Counted from the stretch's first letter, positions 17,381 to 28,468 are shown. The stretch: 64,000 nucleotides of DNA from SG8-38 sp041576815 (GCA_041576815.1 JBFGKE010000001.1:62001-126000); one strand, 5' to 3'. A program made the numbers and translations. Notes: a model not told the origin generated them from the letters alone.

Positions 17381-18325
17381 ATGCGAACGCCGAGCCTCGT
17401 CGACCGCGCGCTGACCTACGGCACTTTTCCAGTCGTATTTGGGGGCGTCATGGGAACGGGCCTCTACGGCATCGCGAACGGTTGGGACCCCGTCATCACG
17501 GCCATGTCGCTCACCGCGGTCGTCGTGTTGGTGCTCCTGGTGCTCGAGCGAGTCCACCCGTATCAAAAGGCGTGGTTGCACAGCCACGGCGACATCCGAA
17601 CCGACCTCGTTCACAACCTCGTGAACTTTTGGATTCCGGAGGTATACGCGGTTCTGTTCGTCGGCGGCTTCACCGTGGCTGGCGCGTGGTTGGCGCGAAC
17701 GCTCGGAGTGCCGCTCTGGCCGTCCGAGTGGCCACTCATCGCGCAGCTCCTGCTTGCACTGGTCATCGGCGAGGTCGGCACGTATTGGATCCATCGCCTC
17801 ATGCACGAGCACGCGTTTCTGTGGCGCTTTCACGCGGCCCACCACAGCGCGCCACGGCTCTACTGGCTCAACGCGGGGCGCTTTCACCCCTTGGACCTCT
17901 TCTCGCAGCAATTCCTCGCGCTCACACCACTGGTGCTGCTCGGCGCCGACACCGGTATCATCGCCTTGCATACCTTGTTCACCGCCGCGCACGGCATGTT
18001 CCAGCACTGCAACGTCGACATCCGGCTCGGGCCGCTCAACTGGTTCTTCAGCATGGCGGAGCTCCACCGGTGGCATCACTCGAAGCACGTCGAGGAGGCC
18101 AACACCAATTACGGCGCCAATCTGATCCTCTGGGACATCGTCTTCGGCTCGCGGTTCTTGCCGCGCGACCGGGAGCCGCCCACCGAGATCGGCATCGAGG
18201 CGCTCCCCGACTTTCCATCCGGCTATTGGGCACATCTTCGTTCCCCGTTTCGGTGGAAAGAAATCGAAGAGACCGCGGCCGTCGATGCGTTGCCCGCGGT
18301 GACGGGGCTCGACGCGCACCAATAG
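17381..18325 (+). CDS. Sterol desaturase / fatty acid hydroxylase family membrane protein
   Basis: A 314-residue membrane protein with about four hydrophobic segments and the three histidine clusters of the di-iron hydroxylase superfamily: HRLMHE (HxxxH), HAAHHS (HxxHH) and HRWHHS (HxxHH). These bind two irons that use oxygen to hydroxylate or desaturate a lipid at the membrane. The substrate is not predictable; sterols, carotenoids and fatty acids are all known for the family, and some myxobacteria make sterols. It is divergent from the thiC riboswitch and lies just upstream of leuS, with a 37-base gap. Confidence 0.9.
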   Translation: MRTPSLVDRALTYGTFPVVFGGVMGTGLYGIANGWDPVITAMSLTAVVVLVLLVLERVHPYQKAWLHSHGDIRTDLVHNLVNFWIPEVYAVLFVGGFTVAGAWLARTLGVPLWPSEWPLIAQLLLALVIGEVGTYWIHRLMHEHAFLWRFHAAHHSAPRLYWLNAGRFHPLDLFSQQFLALTPLVLLGADTGIIALHTLFTAAHGMFQHCNVDIRLGPLNWFFSMAELHRWHHSKHVEEANTNYGANLILWDIVFGSRFLPRDREPPTEIGIEALPDFPSGYWAHLRSPFRWKEIEETAAVDALPAVTGLDAHQ

Positions 18326-18362
18326 ATCGCGAGCTTTGGAACCGCATGCTATTGGAGCGGCG

Positions 18363-20804
18363 ATGACGAGGTACGATCCGGCGGCGATCGAGCCGAAATG
18401 GCAGGCCTACTGGGACGAGCACGAGACGTTTCGAACGCCCGCGGACCCGAGCCTTCCGAAGACGTACATCCTCGACATGTTTCCGTACCCGTCGGGCGCC
18501 GGGCTTCACGTCGGCCATCCGGAGGGGTACACGGCGACCGACATCATGGCGCGCTATGCGCGTGCGAAGGGCGAAGCGGTGCTGCATCCGATGGGCTGGG
18601 ACGCGTTTGGGCTGCCGGCCGAACAACACGCCATCCTCACTGGGACGCACCCGCGGGAGACCACCGCAGAGAACATCGAAACCTTCAAGCGCCAGCTCAA
18701 GATGCTCGGTTTCAGCTACGACTGGAGCCGCGAGATCGACACCACGGCGCCGGACTACGTGCGTTGGACCCAATGGATCTTTCTCAAGCTGTTCGAGCGG
18801 GGACTCGCCTACCAAAGCGAAATCGCCGTCAACTGGTGCCCTGCGCTTGGGACGGTCCTCGCCAACGAAGAGGTCGTCAACGGGGTGAGCGAGCGCGGTG
18901 GGCATCCGGTCGAACGGATTCCGCTTCGGCAGTGGGTGCTTCGCATCACCGAGTACGCCGACCGGCTTCTCCACGACCTCCGCGAGGTCGAGTGGCCGAA
19001 CAGCACCCGCATCATGCAGCAGGAGTGGATCGGCCGGTCGGAGGGGGCCGAGGTGAAGTTCGACGTCGTTGGGCACGAGGGTGTGATCGAGGTCTTCACG
19101 ACGCGGCCGGACACGCTGTTTGGCGCGACGTTCATGGTGCTGGCTCCGGAGCATCCACTGGTCGAGGTGCTGACCACCGAAGCGCAGCGGGACGAGGTGG
19201 TCACTTACGTCGAGCAGGCGAAGCGCAAGAGCGAGCGCGACCGTCAGGCGAGCAAGGACAAGAGCGGCGTCTTCACCGGTGGCTTCGCGATCAACCCGGT
19301 GAACGGCGCGGAGGTTCCGGTGTACATCGCGGACTACGTGCTCTGGGGGTATGGCACCGGCGCCATCATGGCGGTGCCGGCGCACGACGAGCGCGACTTC
19401 GAGTTCGCGACGGTGCACCACATCCCTATCGTCGAGGTCGTGAGCGAGACCGGGAAGCCGAGCAGTGCGCCGCTGAAAGAAGCGATGGTGGCGCCTGGCA
19501 TTGCGGTCAACTCCGGGAAATACGATGGGCTCTCTACGGCCGCGTTCAAGAAGCGCGTCACCGCCGACCTCGAGGTCGCCGGAAAGGGCCGAGGCCGCGT
19601 CGAGTACAAGCTTCGCGACTGGATTTTCTCGCGACAGCGCTATTGGGGCGAGCCGATTCCGATTTACTTCCCGGTCGTCACCGAGGGCGATCCGCGAGCC
19701 GGCGCGGACTACACGATTCGATACGCCCAGCCGATCGCGGTCGACGAAAGCGAGCTCCCCCTCCAGCTTCCCGAGCTCGAGGACTATCAACCCGGTGACG
19801 ACCCGGCGGGCGTGCTGGCGAGGGCGCGGGACTGGCGTTTCTTCCAAAAAGACGGGCAGTGGTTCGCACGTGAGACGAACACGATGCCGCAGTGGGCGGG
19901 CTCGTGCTGGTACTACCTGCGCTTCATCGATCCGAAGAACCCCGACGCGCTATGCTCGCCCGATCTCGCCGAGCGCTGGCTTCCGGTCGACCTCTACGTC
20001 GGGGGCGCCGAGCACGCGGTCCTGCACCTGCTGTACGCGCGCTTTTGGCACAAGGTGCTCTTCGATGCCGGCGTGGTGCCGACCAAGGAGCCGTTCAAGA
20101 AGCTGGTGCACCAGGGCATGATCCTCGGGGAAGGCGGCCAGAAGATGAGCAAGTCGCGGGGGAACGTCGTGAACCCCGATGACATCGTGCGCGAATTCGG
20201 CGCGGATGCGATGCGCGTCTACGAGATGTTCATGGGGCCGCTCGAAGCCACCAAGCCGTGGAACACGAGCTCCATTGCGGGCGTTCGGCGCTTCCTCGAT
20301 CGGGTGTACACGGTCGCCTCGCGCGCGGACTCCGCCGTAGAGGTCGACGACACGCTCACGCGGCTGACGCACCAAACCATTCGGAAAGTGACCGACGACA
20401 TCGAAGGCATGCGCTTCAACACGGCGATCAGCGCGATGATGGTGCTCACCAACGAGCTGATGAAGCTAGACGCCGCGCCGACCGAGCCGCTCGAAGTCCT
20501 CGCCAAGCTGGTTCATCCCTTCGCCCCCCACCTCGGCGAGGAGCTCTGGGAGATGCTCGGGCACGCGCCCAGCATCCAAGCGCAGCCGTGGCCAGTGTTC
20601 GATCCGGCCCTCTGCGAAGAAGACGAGATCGAGGTCCCCGTCCAAATCAACGGCAAAGTCCGCGCGCGCATCACCCTCCCGAAAGACGCCACCGTGGACC
20701 AAGCCGTCGCTGCCGCCCGCGAAGCTCTCACGGCCCAGCTCGCGGACAAACCCCTCCGCAAGACCATCTGGGTCCCCAACAAAATCCTAAATCTGATCGT
20801 GTAG
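18363..20804 (+). CDS. leuS: Leucyl-tRNA synthetase
   Basis: An 813-residue class I synthetase that charges tRNA-Leu in the cytoplasm. The HIGH motif reads HVGH in GAGLHVGHPEG (residues 49-52) and KMSKS is intact in GQKMSKSRGN (from residue 594). The editing domain includes TTRPDTLFGATFMVLAPEHP and GTGAIMAVPAHDERDFEFA. The ATG at 18363 (MTRYDPAAIEPKW) is chosen because family members begin here and GGAG lies upstream; the alternative at 18336 would be a TTG. The TAG stop at 20802-20804 is the first three bases of the left inverted repeat of the neighbouring RAYT element. Confidence 0.97.
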   Translation: MTRYDPAAIEPKWQAYWDEHETFRTPADPSLPKTYILDMFPYPSGAGLHVGHPEGYTATDIMARYARAKGEAVLHPMGWDAFGLPAEQHAILTGTHPRETTAENIETFKRQLKMLGFSYDWSREIDTTAPDYVRWTQWIFLKLFERGLAYQSEIAVNWCPALGTVLANEEVVNGVSERGGHPVERIPLRQWVLRITEYADRLLHDLREVEWPNSTRIMQQEWIGRSEGAEVKFDVVGHEGVIEVFTTRPDTLFGATFMVLAPEHPLVEVLTTEAQRDEVVTYVEQAKRKSERDRQASKDKSGVFTGGFAINPVNGAEVPVYIADYVLWGYGTGAIMAVPAHDERDFEFATVHHIPIVEVVSETGKPSSAPLKEAMVAPGIAVNSGKYDGLSTAAFKKRVTADLEVAGKGRGRVEYKLRDWIFSRQRYWGEPIPIYFPVVTEGDPRAGADYTIRYAQPIAVDESELPLQLPELEDYQPGDDPAGVLARARDWRFFQKDGQWFARETNTMPQWAGSCWYYLRFIDPKNPDALCSPDLAERWLPVDLYVGGAEHAVLHLLYARFWHKVLFDAGVVPTKEPFKKLVHQGMILGEGGQKMSKSRGNVVNPDDIVREFGADAMRVYEMFMGPLEATKPWNTSSIAGVRRFLDRVYTVASRADSAVEVDDTLTRLTHQTIRKVTDDIEGMRFNTAISAMMVLTNELMKLDAAPTEPLEVLAKLVHPFAPHLGEELWEMLGHAPSIQAQPWPVFDPALCEEDEIEVPVQINGKVRARITLPKDATVDQAVAAAREALTAQLADKPLRKTIWVPNKILNLIV

Positions 20805-20817
20805 GGACACTCTCCCC
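20802..20817 (+). repeat. Left inverted repeat of RAYT element
   Basis: TAGGGACACTCTCCCC; its first three bases are the leuS stop codon. It is followed by more cytosines. The sequence is an exact inverted match to 21604-21619. Confidence 0.9.
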
Positions 20818-20866
20818 CCCGCAACTCACCGAAATCACGAGCGTCCTGCCGCAAAGATCGCAACGG

Positions 20867-21520
20867 CTATCCGGCCGCCCGCGATCGATTCGGCCGGGTG
20901 GGTGGCCCCCCCTGCGGAGACTCGGGATCCTGGAGAGGCTCCTTCCATTCATCCCGTGCTTCGCACTCGGCGAGCCAATCTCTGTAGGCTGCTGCGCGAT
21001 GATTCGGGTCATGACCCAACCGCTCGTACCAGTCTGTCGGTGTCCATAGCGCTTCGAGATTCGGGACGAGCGAGCTCGAGCCCGCATGGATGCGAAGCGT
21101 GGACCAGGGATAGCGCATGCCGTCGTCCACGATGTGGGCACGCACGGGATTGAGATCGATATATGCGGTGGCGACTGCCAAGTGCTGCTCTGACTTGATG
21201 GGTTTCGAGCGATAGCGTTGCTCGAACAACTTGCCCGTCGTCGAGAACCGCTTGTTTCGGTACTGCGCGTAGCGTTGCGCGGTGCCCTTGATGAAGGCTG
21301 AGAGCGCGGACTCTTCCGATGGCGTCAGCAGCAAGTGCACGTGATTTGCCATTAGGCAGCACCCGTTCACGCCGATTGGGTAGCGATCCAGATGCTCGCG
21401 CATCAGCCAAACGAAGTAGCTGTAGTCCCGCGGGTACGAGAACAGCCGCCGGCGGTTGTTGCCGCGCAAGACGACGTGGTGTGGGACTCCTTCGATGACC
21501 TGGCGGGCAGCTCTCGGCAT
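20867..21520 (-). CDS. REP-associated tyrosine transposase (Y1/IS200-like, RAYT)
   Basis: A 217-residue HUH endonuclease of the RAYT group. The metal-binding HxH motif is MANHVHLLL (about residues 58-66) and the probable catalytic tyrosine lies in GTAQRYAQYRNKR. The N-terminal PHHVVLRGNNRR and the FEQRYRSKPI and AYIDLNPVRAHIV stretches are typical of this family. RAYTs are usually single-copy, do not behave as classic insertion sequences, and are thought to mobilise REP palindromes. The gene appears intact and lies leftward inside an element with 16-bp inverted repeats, between leuS and mglA. Confidence 0.93.
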   Translation of the reverse strand: MPRAARQVIEGVPHHVVLRGNNRRRLFSYPRDYSYFVWLMREHLDRYPIGVNGCCLMANHVHLLLTPSEESALSAFIKGTAQRYAQYRNKRFSTTGKLFEQRYRSKPIKSEQHLAVATAYIDLNPVRAHIVDDGMRYPWSTLRIHAGSSSLVPNLEALWTPTDWYERLGHDPNHRAAAYRDWLAECEARDEWKEPLQDPESPQGGPPTRPNRSRAAG

Positions 21521-21603
21521 GCGCAGTCATCGGCCGGGATGTCGGCGCGGTGCGTCGCTGCGATCTTCGCCGCAGGAGTTGAGTGGTTTCGCGGCGTTGG
21601 GGA

Positions 21604-21616
21604 GGGGAGAGTGTCC

Positions 21617-21619
<3 letters not shown>
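21604..21619 (-). repeat. Right inverted repeat of RAYT element
   Basis: On the minus strand it reads TAGGGACACTCTCCCC, identical to the left end. Its first three bases (21619-21617) are the mglA stop codon. Confidence 0.9.
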
Positions 21620-22210
<591 letters not shown>

Positions 22211-22229
22211 CCCCCCGAGCCTCTCCTAG

Positions 22230-22712
22230 TCAATCATTGAACAAGTTGTCGATGTCGTCATCGGTGATTTCGGCAAATGGTGAATTCTGAAAGGGGTCTT
22301 GGGCCTTGGCCATTACCATCTCGAAAATCCGGGTGAGCTGCTCGTTCGCCCGCTTCACGCGCAGCCGCACCAGGCCTAAGCTTGTCCGATTATCGAAGAT
22401 CACGACAAGAATCACGCGACCACTGACCACTTGAATATGCACGTTTTGCCGCACGCCCTCGTGGTACTGAGTGGCGAACTCCTGCTCTCGAAGGAGCTGC
22501 GCGATGCCTCCCGTCGCAGCGATATTACCGGCAGCGAGCGACGCGAGGGAAGTCGTATCCAGGTCTCCGGTGTCGCCCGAGGCGCTGATCAGCTGGCCGT
22601 TCTTGTCGACGACGAAGACGACGCGCGCGTTTGCATCCTGGACGAGCCGGTCGGTCACGGCTTGGACCTGGGCAAACTCCTCCTCGTACATCACCATCTG
22701 GGGGCTTGCCAT
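22230..22712 (-). CDS. mglB: MglB, roadblock/LC7 GTPase-activating protein
   Basis: A 160-residue roadblock/LC7-domain protein. The core (QVQAVTDRLVQDANARVVFVV, GDLDTTSLASLAAGNIAATGG) matches MglB, which forms dimers, stimulates GTP hydrolysis by MglA and localises to the lagging pole in Myxococcus. An acidic C-terminal tail follows (FAEITDDDIDNLFND). It precedes mglA on the same strand by 19 bases, so the two are co-expressed. A 6-bp inverted repeat lies 30 bases upstream of the start. Confidence 0.94.
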   Translation of the reverse strand: MASPQMVMYEEEFAQVQAVTDRLVQDANARVVFVVDKNGQLISASGDTGDLDTTSLASLAAGNIAATGGIAQLLREQEFATQYHEGVRQNVHIQVVSGRVILVVIFDNRTSLGLVRLRVKRANEQLTRIFEMVMAKAQDPFQNSPFAEITDDDIDNLFND

Positions 22713-22742
22713 GTTTTGAGCCGTGCTCCTTGCTCCGCTTTC

Positions 22743-22762
22743 CTGCTAAGCGTTCCTAGCAG
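22743..22762. promoter_or_regulatory. Inverted repeat in the mglB-sppA divergent gap
   Basis: CTGCTA and TAGCAG form a perfect 6-bp inverted repeat around an 8-base centre, 30 bases before the mglB start and 73 bases before sppA. It could be an operator or a leader hairpin; no known regulator site is recognised. Confidence 0.3.
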
Positions 22763-22835
22763 AGGGGGCATCCCCGGTAAAGATTTCCGGCCCCACCACT
22801 TCCAGCATAACAGGCCGTCACTATAGGCAAAAACG

Positions 22836-24527
22836 ATGCTTGGTTTTGTCTTTCGCGCGATTCGAAATCTGCTTTGCATTCCCGTCCTGCCGCTCTGGGC
22901 GATCGCGCGGTGGCTCGCACGACCGAGGGCACCCTGGATCGTCGTTCGCCTGAAGCCGAGGCTCGTGGAGGCCCGCCAGCCGCTACCTTGGCTTCGCCGG
23001 ATCCTCGAGGCGAGCACGCTGCGCCGCACCTCGTCGCTCGCCGCGGTCCGGCGATTGGCTGATTATGCGATCAGGGACGCCCGGGTCGAGGGCGTGGCGA
23101 TCGTCCTACCGCCTCTTCAAGCCGGTTGGTCGGTGTGCGCCGGTCTCCGCGAGCAGATCCTCCGGCTGCGCGATGAAGGCAAGCGCACCGCCGTGCTTCT
23201 GCCGCGCGGCGGCGGCCACCGTGAGCTCTACGTAGCTAGCGCTGCCGATCGCGTTTTTCTCGCGCCGCAAGCGACCGTCACGCTTCTCGGGCTGAGCGCG
23301 CAGTCGCACTACCTCAAGCCGTTGCTCGATCGCATTGGGGTCGAGGTCGAGCCGTTTGCGCGCAAGGAATACAAAACCGCTGCGGAGCGCGTCAGCCGCG
23401 ACTCGATGAGCGAGCCGCAGCGCGAGCAGCTGCAGGCGTTGATCGATGGGCACACTTCCGCGCTTCTCGATGCGCTTTCGACGCGCATCGGCAAGACTCC
23501 AGACGAAGCCCGCGCGCTCTTCGAGGAGGGGGTGTTCCGCGGACAGGCAGCGCTCGATGCAAACCTCGCGGACGCCCTCGCCTATGAAGACGAGCTCCCG
23601 GAGCGTCTCGGCGTCAGCCCGAAGAAAGGCATCGTCGAGGCTTCTCGGTACCTACGATTCAAACAGGCGAAGCTATTCCGCCCACTCCGGCGCTCGCCGT
23701 ACATCGCGGTGGTCTCGATCAAGGGCGCCATCTCCGAGTCGGGTTCCCCGACCGGGCGCCGTGCGTCCGTGGTGTCCGCGCTCCGGCATGCGCGTGGCGA
23801 TCGACGCGCGCTCGGCGTGCTGCTCTGGGTCGACTCGCCGGGCGGCTCGGCCGAAGCCTCCGACCTGATCCACCGCGAGGTCGTTCGCGTCAAGGAGAAG
23901 AAGCCGGTCGTCGCCTACTTCGGCGAGGTCGCGGCAAGCGGCGGCTATTACGTCGCGGCCCATGCGAACGCCATCGTTGCCCAGCCGCTCGGCCTCACGG
24001 GCTCGATCGGCGTCGTGTCGGCGCGCCTGCTCGCCTCCGAGCTCCTCGACCGCATCGGCATCCGCACAGAGGTCCTTCGCACCGGCCCGCACGCCGACGT
24101 GTTCTCCCCCCACCGGCCGCTCACCGACGACGAGCGCGCCATGATGAATCGCGAGCTCGACGCGTTTTACGATGCCTTCGTCGAGCTCGTCGCAGACGGC
24201 CGGGGCCGCGAAGTCGCAGAGATCGAGCCCCTCGCGCGCGGGCGCGTCTGGCTGGCCGCGGATGCCCACCGCCACGGTCTCGTCGACGAGCTCGGCGGCA
24301 TGGATGCCGCGCTTGCGCGTCTCAAGTCCAGCATCGACGCGCCGCCCCGGCTTCGCGAGCGCTTGCGTCCCATGATGGTCGCCAGCTATCGCTTCGATCC
24401 GCCGCCACCCGGCGCCCAGCTCCGCCTCGATGGCGCTTTCCTCGAGGGGTTCCGAGATCTCGCGCTCCTTCTCGCCGAGGGCCCCTCCGTGCTCTATCAC
24501 GTGATTTCCGTGCCCCGCATTCGCTGA
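22836..24527 (+). CDS. sppA: Signal peptide peptidase SppA, 67K type
   Basis: A 563-residue serine protease of family S49, of the long two-domain form. The catalytic lysine is in the N-terminal domain (FARKEYKTAAE) and the nucleophilic serine in the C-terminal domain (VAASGGYYVAAHAN), matching the Lys/Ser dyad of E. coli SppA. An N-terminal hydrophobic segment (LCIPVLPLWAIARWLA) anchors it in the inner membrane with the protease in the periplasm. It degrades signal peptides left after preprotein processing. It is divergent from mglB and stands alone with a small lipoprotein gene 60 bases downstream. Confidence 0.93.
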   Translation: MLGFVFRAIRNLLCIPVLPLWAIARWLARPRAPWIVVRLKPRLVEARQPLPWLRRILEASTLRRTSSLAAVRRLADYAIRDARVEGVAIVLPPLQAGWSVCAGLREQILRLRDEGKRTAVLLPRGGGHRELYVASAADRVFLAPQATVTLLGLSAQSHYLKPLLDRIGVEVEPFARKEYKTAAERVSRDSMSEPQREQLQALIDGHTSALLDALSTRIGKTPDEARALFEEGVFRGQAALDANLADALAYEDELPERLGVSPKKGIVEASRYLRFKQAKLFRPLRRSPYIAVVSIKGAISESGSPTGRRASVVSALRHARGDRRALGVLLWVDSPGGSAEASDLIHREVVRVKEKKPVVAYFGEVAASGGYYVAAHANAIVAQPLGLTGSIGVVSARLLASELLDRIGIRTEVLRTGPHADVFSPHRPLTDDERAMMNRELDAFYDAFVELVADGRGREVAEIEPLARGRVWLAADAHRHGLVDELGGMDAALARLKSSIDAPPRLRERLRPMMVASYRFDPPPPGAQLRLDGAFLEGFRDLALLLAEGPSVLYHVISVPRIR

Positions 24528-24587
24528 GCCGCCGAAATTACGCTTTCCCGTCCCGGTCGTTTATCGTGAGGAGCGGGGAGGAGCTCG

Positions 24588-25091
24588 ATGACGGCAAAGC
24601 AGACAGCGGTGGCGCTATGCCTGGGTCTCGTCCTCGGCTGCGCCGGCTCCCAGAAGCCGAAGGCCGGGACGCTGCCCGAGGGCGCGACGTTCTATGGGGT
24701 GTGGCAATCGCCGCAGTACGGCAACATGCACCTGTGCCAGAGCGGCCGGGCCGTCGTCGGCGACTACGTCAAGCACGAGCGCGCCGGCCGCATCCAAGGG
24801 GATATCGAGGGGGACCTCCTCGTCTTTCAGTGGGAAGACCGGCGCGAGCTGGTGTCCGGCAAGCCCCAAGTCCGCAAAGGCCGAGGCTACTTCCGCATCC
24901 GGATCGGCGAGGACGGAGATCAATATCTCAAGGGCGAGTGGGGTATGGACGACGAGGTCTCGGGCGGAGGGCCCTGGAACGCGGTGAAGCTTCGCCGGGG
25001 CCAGCCAGACCGGTGCACGGGTGCCGATGAGCCGGTGACCCTCGAAGAGAAGCCTCACCCCTGGGACGAGGAAGACCAGCCGGACGATTAG
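24588..25091 (+). CDS. Small lipoprotein of unknown function
   Basis: A 167-residue protein with a lipoprotein signal ending LGLVLGCAGS. The mature part starts with a low-complexity linker, then has a beta-rich domain with FYGVWQSPQYGNMHLCQSG, VVGDYVKHERAGRIQG and YLKGEWGMDD, a pattern like small ligand-binding or structural periplasmic domains. The tail is acidic (EEKPHPWDEEDQPDD). I do not recognise a family. GAGG precedes the ATG by about 12 bases. Its last four bases overlap the convergent 89-residue gene. Confidence 0.8.
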   Translation: MTAKQTAVALCLGLVLGCAGSQKPKAGTLPEGATFYGVWQSPQYGNMHLCQSGRAVVGDYVKHERAGRIQGDIEGDLLVFQWEDRRELVSGKPQVRKGRGYFRIRIGEDGDQYLKGEWGMDDEVSGGGPWNAVKLRRGQPDRCTGADEPVTLEEKPHPWDEEDQPDD

Positions 25092-25357
25092 GCGGCCGAT
25101 TCGGCGGGCGGGCAGAACACCACGGAGCAGCTCTTTCGGCGCTCGGCGCTGAGGCGGGCACACAGCTCGGCAAGATTGTCGTCGTAGTCGACGACCAGGC
25201 CTGCCGTCGCCTCGCCGGCCTCGTTGTAGGCGCAGCTGTCGAGGGCGACCCAGCGGCCCTGCCACGTGGATTCGCGGCAGATGTCCTCCCAAGCCATGGG
25301 CAGAGCGTCGGGCTCACCCTTGAATTGAATGGAGGAGGTTCGTCGTTGATCACTCAT
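25088..25357 (-). CDS. Small protein of unknown function (89 aa)
   Basis: A short ORF starting MSDQRRTSSIQFKGEPDALP, supported by GGAGG 7 bases before the ATG. Three of its four cysteines (DICRES, DSCAYNE, KSCSVVFCPP) could bind metal or form disulfides, but no known motif is seen and there is no signal peptide. The 3' end overlaps the convergent lipoprotein gene by four bases. Function unknown; the good ribosome binding site and unbroken frame favour a real gene. Confidence 0.65.
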   Translation of the reverse strand: MSDQRRTSSIQFKGEPDALPMAWEDICRESTWQGRWVALDSCAYNEAGEATAGLVVDYDDNLAELCARLSAERRKSCSVVFCPPAESAA

Positions 25358-25619
25358 GTTGCAGCCTCCGGAGCTTCACCTGTCAAACAGGAAATCTCTC
25401 GAAGCGGGCCGAGTTTCCATCGCGCTTCCGGTCCACGCAAGCTGATTTAAGGGTTGTGTTCCGGCCCCGGCGGGGTCAAGGCTTAACCGTCAAACATCAA
25501 TGAAACCAACGGCTTGTACCCGTGCCCACATGTGCGCAGGCGCTGTTTTCGTGCGCTGTAGCCGGATCTTTGCAGTCCGCGTGGGTTCGCGGGCTTCCGA
25601 TCGGGCCGCCCGACAGCGG

Positions 25620-26966
25620 TCAGGGGGCGAGGGCCGCGAGAAGTTGGTCGAGGTCCGCTCGGGTGTGGAGCTCGGTCACGGCGACCAAGAGGTCCCGCCG
25701 CCATGCGCGATCGAATCGTCCGAGGTCGATGCCCGCGATCACCCCGCGTCCCATCGCTCTTCGAAGCACCGCGCTCGCGTCCTCTCGTTCGCTTCGCACG
25801 ACGAGCTCGTTGAAGACCGGCGCCCCGTACGGAACCTCGAAGCCTTCGAGGTTTTCCACAGCCGCCCTCAGATACTGGGCCGCATCGAGGCAGCGCTGGC
25901 CGGCTTGCTCGAAGCCCCGTCGTCCCAGCATCGCGGTTCGGATCCCCATGGCCAGGGCGATCAGCCCGTGATTCGTGCAGATGTTGGACGTGGCCCGCTC
26001 CCGCCGGATGTGCTGCTCGCGCGTGGATAGTGTCAGCACGTAGCCGGGCTCGCCGTCCGAGTCGACGGTTCGGCCGACCAAACGGCCCGGCATCTGCCTG
26101 ACGAACGCCTGCGATGCCCCGAACAACCCGACGCCCGGCCCGCCGTATTGCGGAGGCACGGCGAGAGCCTGGCCTTCGCCCACGCAGATGTCGGCGCCGC
26201 AGGCGCCAGGCGGGCGCAACATCGAAAGTGCGTACGGCTCCGCGGTAGTGGTGATCAGCAGGGCGCCCCCGCCGTCTGCGGCGGAGCGGGCGGCGTCGAG
26301 GTCTTCGACGCATCCGAAGAAGTTCGGATAGCCGACGACCACCGCTGCCGTGCGTTCGGTGACGCGCTTCCGCACGTCGGTCCAGTCGGTCCGGCCATCC
26401 GACCCGACCGCCGCGAGGGCGATCGTGGTCTCGGTGTCGAGGTTGCGGACATAGGTCCGAACGGTTTCGATGGTTTCGGGGTGGAGGGCACCGCTCAACA
26501 CGACGTCGCTGCGGCGCTTGATCCGGCGGGCCATCAGCACGGCTTCGGCGGCTGCGCTCGCGGCGTCGTACATCGATGCATTCGCGACATCGGTACCGAG
26601 GAGCTCGCAGACAATCGTTTGAAACTCGAAGATCGCCTGGAGCGTGCCTTGGGAGAGCTCGGCCTGATAGGGCGTGTACGCGGTGTAGAACTCGCTGCGC
26701 TGCAGAAGCTGGTCGACGGCGGGCGGCACGTGGTGCGCGTACATCCCGCCGCCGAGGAAGGAGAGCATCCGTGCGCCCTCGTTGGCGTCGGCGAGCGCAC
26801 CGAGGTGCTGCATCAGGCGCGGCTCGTCGAGCGCGGGCTCGAGGTCGAGCGCACGGCCCAAACGATGCTGCTTCGGCACTGGCTCGAAGAGAGCGTCGAT
26901 GTCCGCGACGCCGACGCGTGCCAACATGACCTGAATCTCGTCGTCGGTGTGTGGCAGGTATCTCAC
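25620..26966 (-). CDS. gcvPA: Glycine dehydrogenase (decarboxylating) subunit 1
   Basis: A 448-residue P-protein subunit of the two-subunit type. It matches GcvPA (MRYLPHTDDEIQVML, SFLGGGMYAHHVPPAVD, EFQTIVCELLGTDVANASMYD, REQHIRRERATSNICTNHGL). Subunit 1 lacks the PLP-binding lysine, which lies in GcvPB; the two together decarboxylate glycine and load the aminomethyl group on GcvH. It is read from a GTG at 26966, 12 bases after gcvH. The gcvPB gene that usually follows is absent: the next 260 bases hold no gene and then an unrelated small gene. Confidence 0.95.
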   Translation of the reverse strand: MRYLPHTDDEIQVMLARVGVADIDALFEPVPKQHRLGRALDLEPALDEPRLMQHLGALADANEGARMLSFLGGGMYAHHVPPAVDQLLQRSEFYTAYTPYQAELSQGTLQAIFEFQTIVCELLGTDVANASMYDAASAAAEAVLMARRIKRRSDVVLSGALHPETIETVRTYVRNLDTETTIALAAVGSDGRTDWTDVRKRVTERTAAVVVGYPNFFGCVEDLDAARSAADGGGALLITTTAEPYALSMLRPPGACGADICVGEGQALAVPPQYGGPGVGLFGASQAFVRQMPGRLVGRTVDSDGEPGYVLTLSTREQHIRRERATSNICTNHGLIALAMGIRTAMLGRRGFEQAGQRCLDAAQYLRAAVENLEGFEVPYGAPVFNELVVRSEREDASAVLRRAMGRGVIAGIDLGRFDRAWRRDLLVAVTELHTRADLDQLLAALAP

Positions 26967-26978
26967 GACTGTTCGTGC

Positions 26979-27371
26979 TCACCCGTCGAGCGTACCGAGG
27001 TATTCCTCGTACTTCGCCGCGTCCATCAGGCCATCGAGCTCGCCCTGGTCGGAGGGGCGAATCGTGATCAGCCAACCCTCTTCGTAAGGGCCTTCGTTGA
27101 CGAGCTCCGGGCTCGATTCGAGGGCCGCGTTGACGTCGACCACCTCACCGCTCACCGGAGCAAAGAGCTCGCTCACCGTCTTGACGGACTCGATGTCGCC
27201 GAACCGCTCGTGGGCCTGAACGTCCTCCCCGGGCGCAGGCATGTCGACCAACGTCACGTCTCCGAGCTGCTCGACGGCGTAGGAGGTGATTCCGACGCGG
27301 ATGACGTCGTCTTCGATGCGTGCCCACTCGTGCTCTCGCGTGTACTGAAGGTCCCTTGGGTACGTCGCCAT
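26979..27371 (-). CDS. gcvH: Glycine cleavage system H protein
   Basis: A 130-residue lipoyl carrier. The lipoylation site is the lysine in GDIESVKTVSEL, in the usual position near residue 64. H protein shuttles the aminomethyl group from P to T protein. The second of two adjacent ATG codons (27371) is chosen because AGGTG lies three bases upstream; the first (27374) shares its A with the gcvT TGA. It sits between gcvT and gcvPA in the normal order, translationally coupled to gcvT. Confidence 0.95.
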   Translation of the reverse strand: MATYPRDLQYTREHEWARIEDDVIRVGITSYAVEQLGDVTLVDMPAPGEDVQAHERFGDIESVKTVSELFAPVSGEVVDVNAALESSPELVNEGPYEEGWLITIRPSDQGELDGLMDAAKYEEYLGTLDG

Positions 27372-27373
27372 CA

Positions 27374-28468
<1,095 letters not shown>

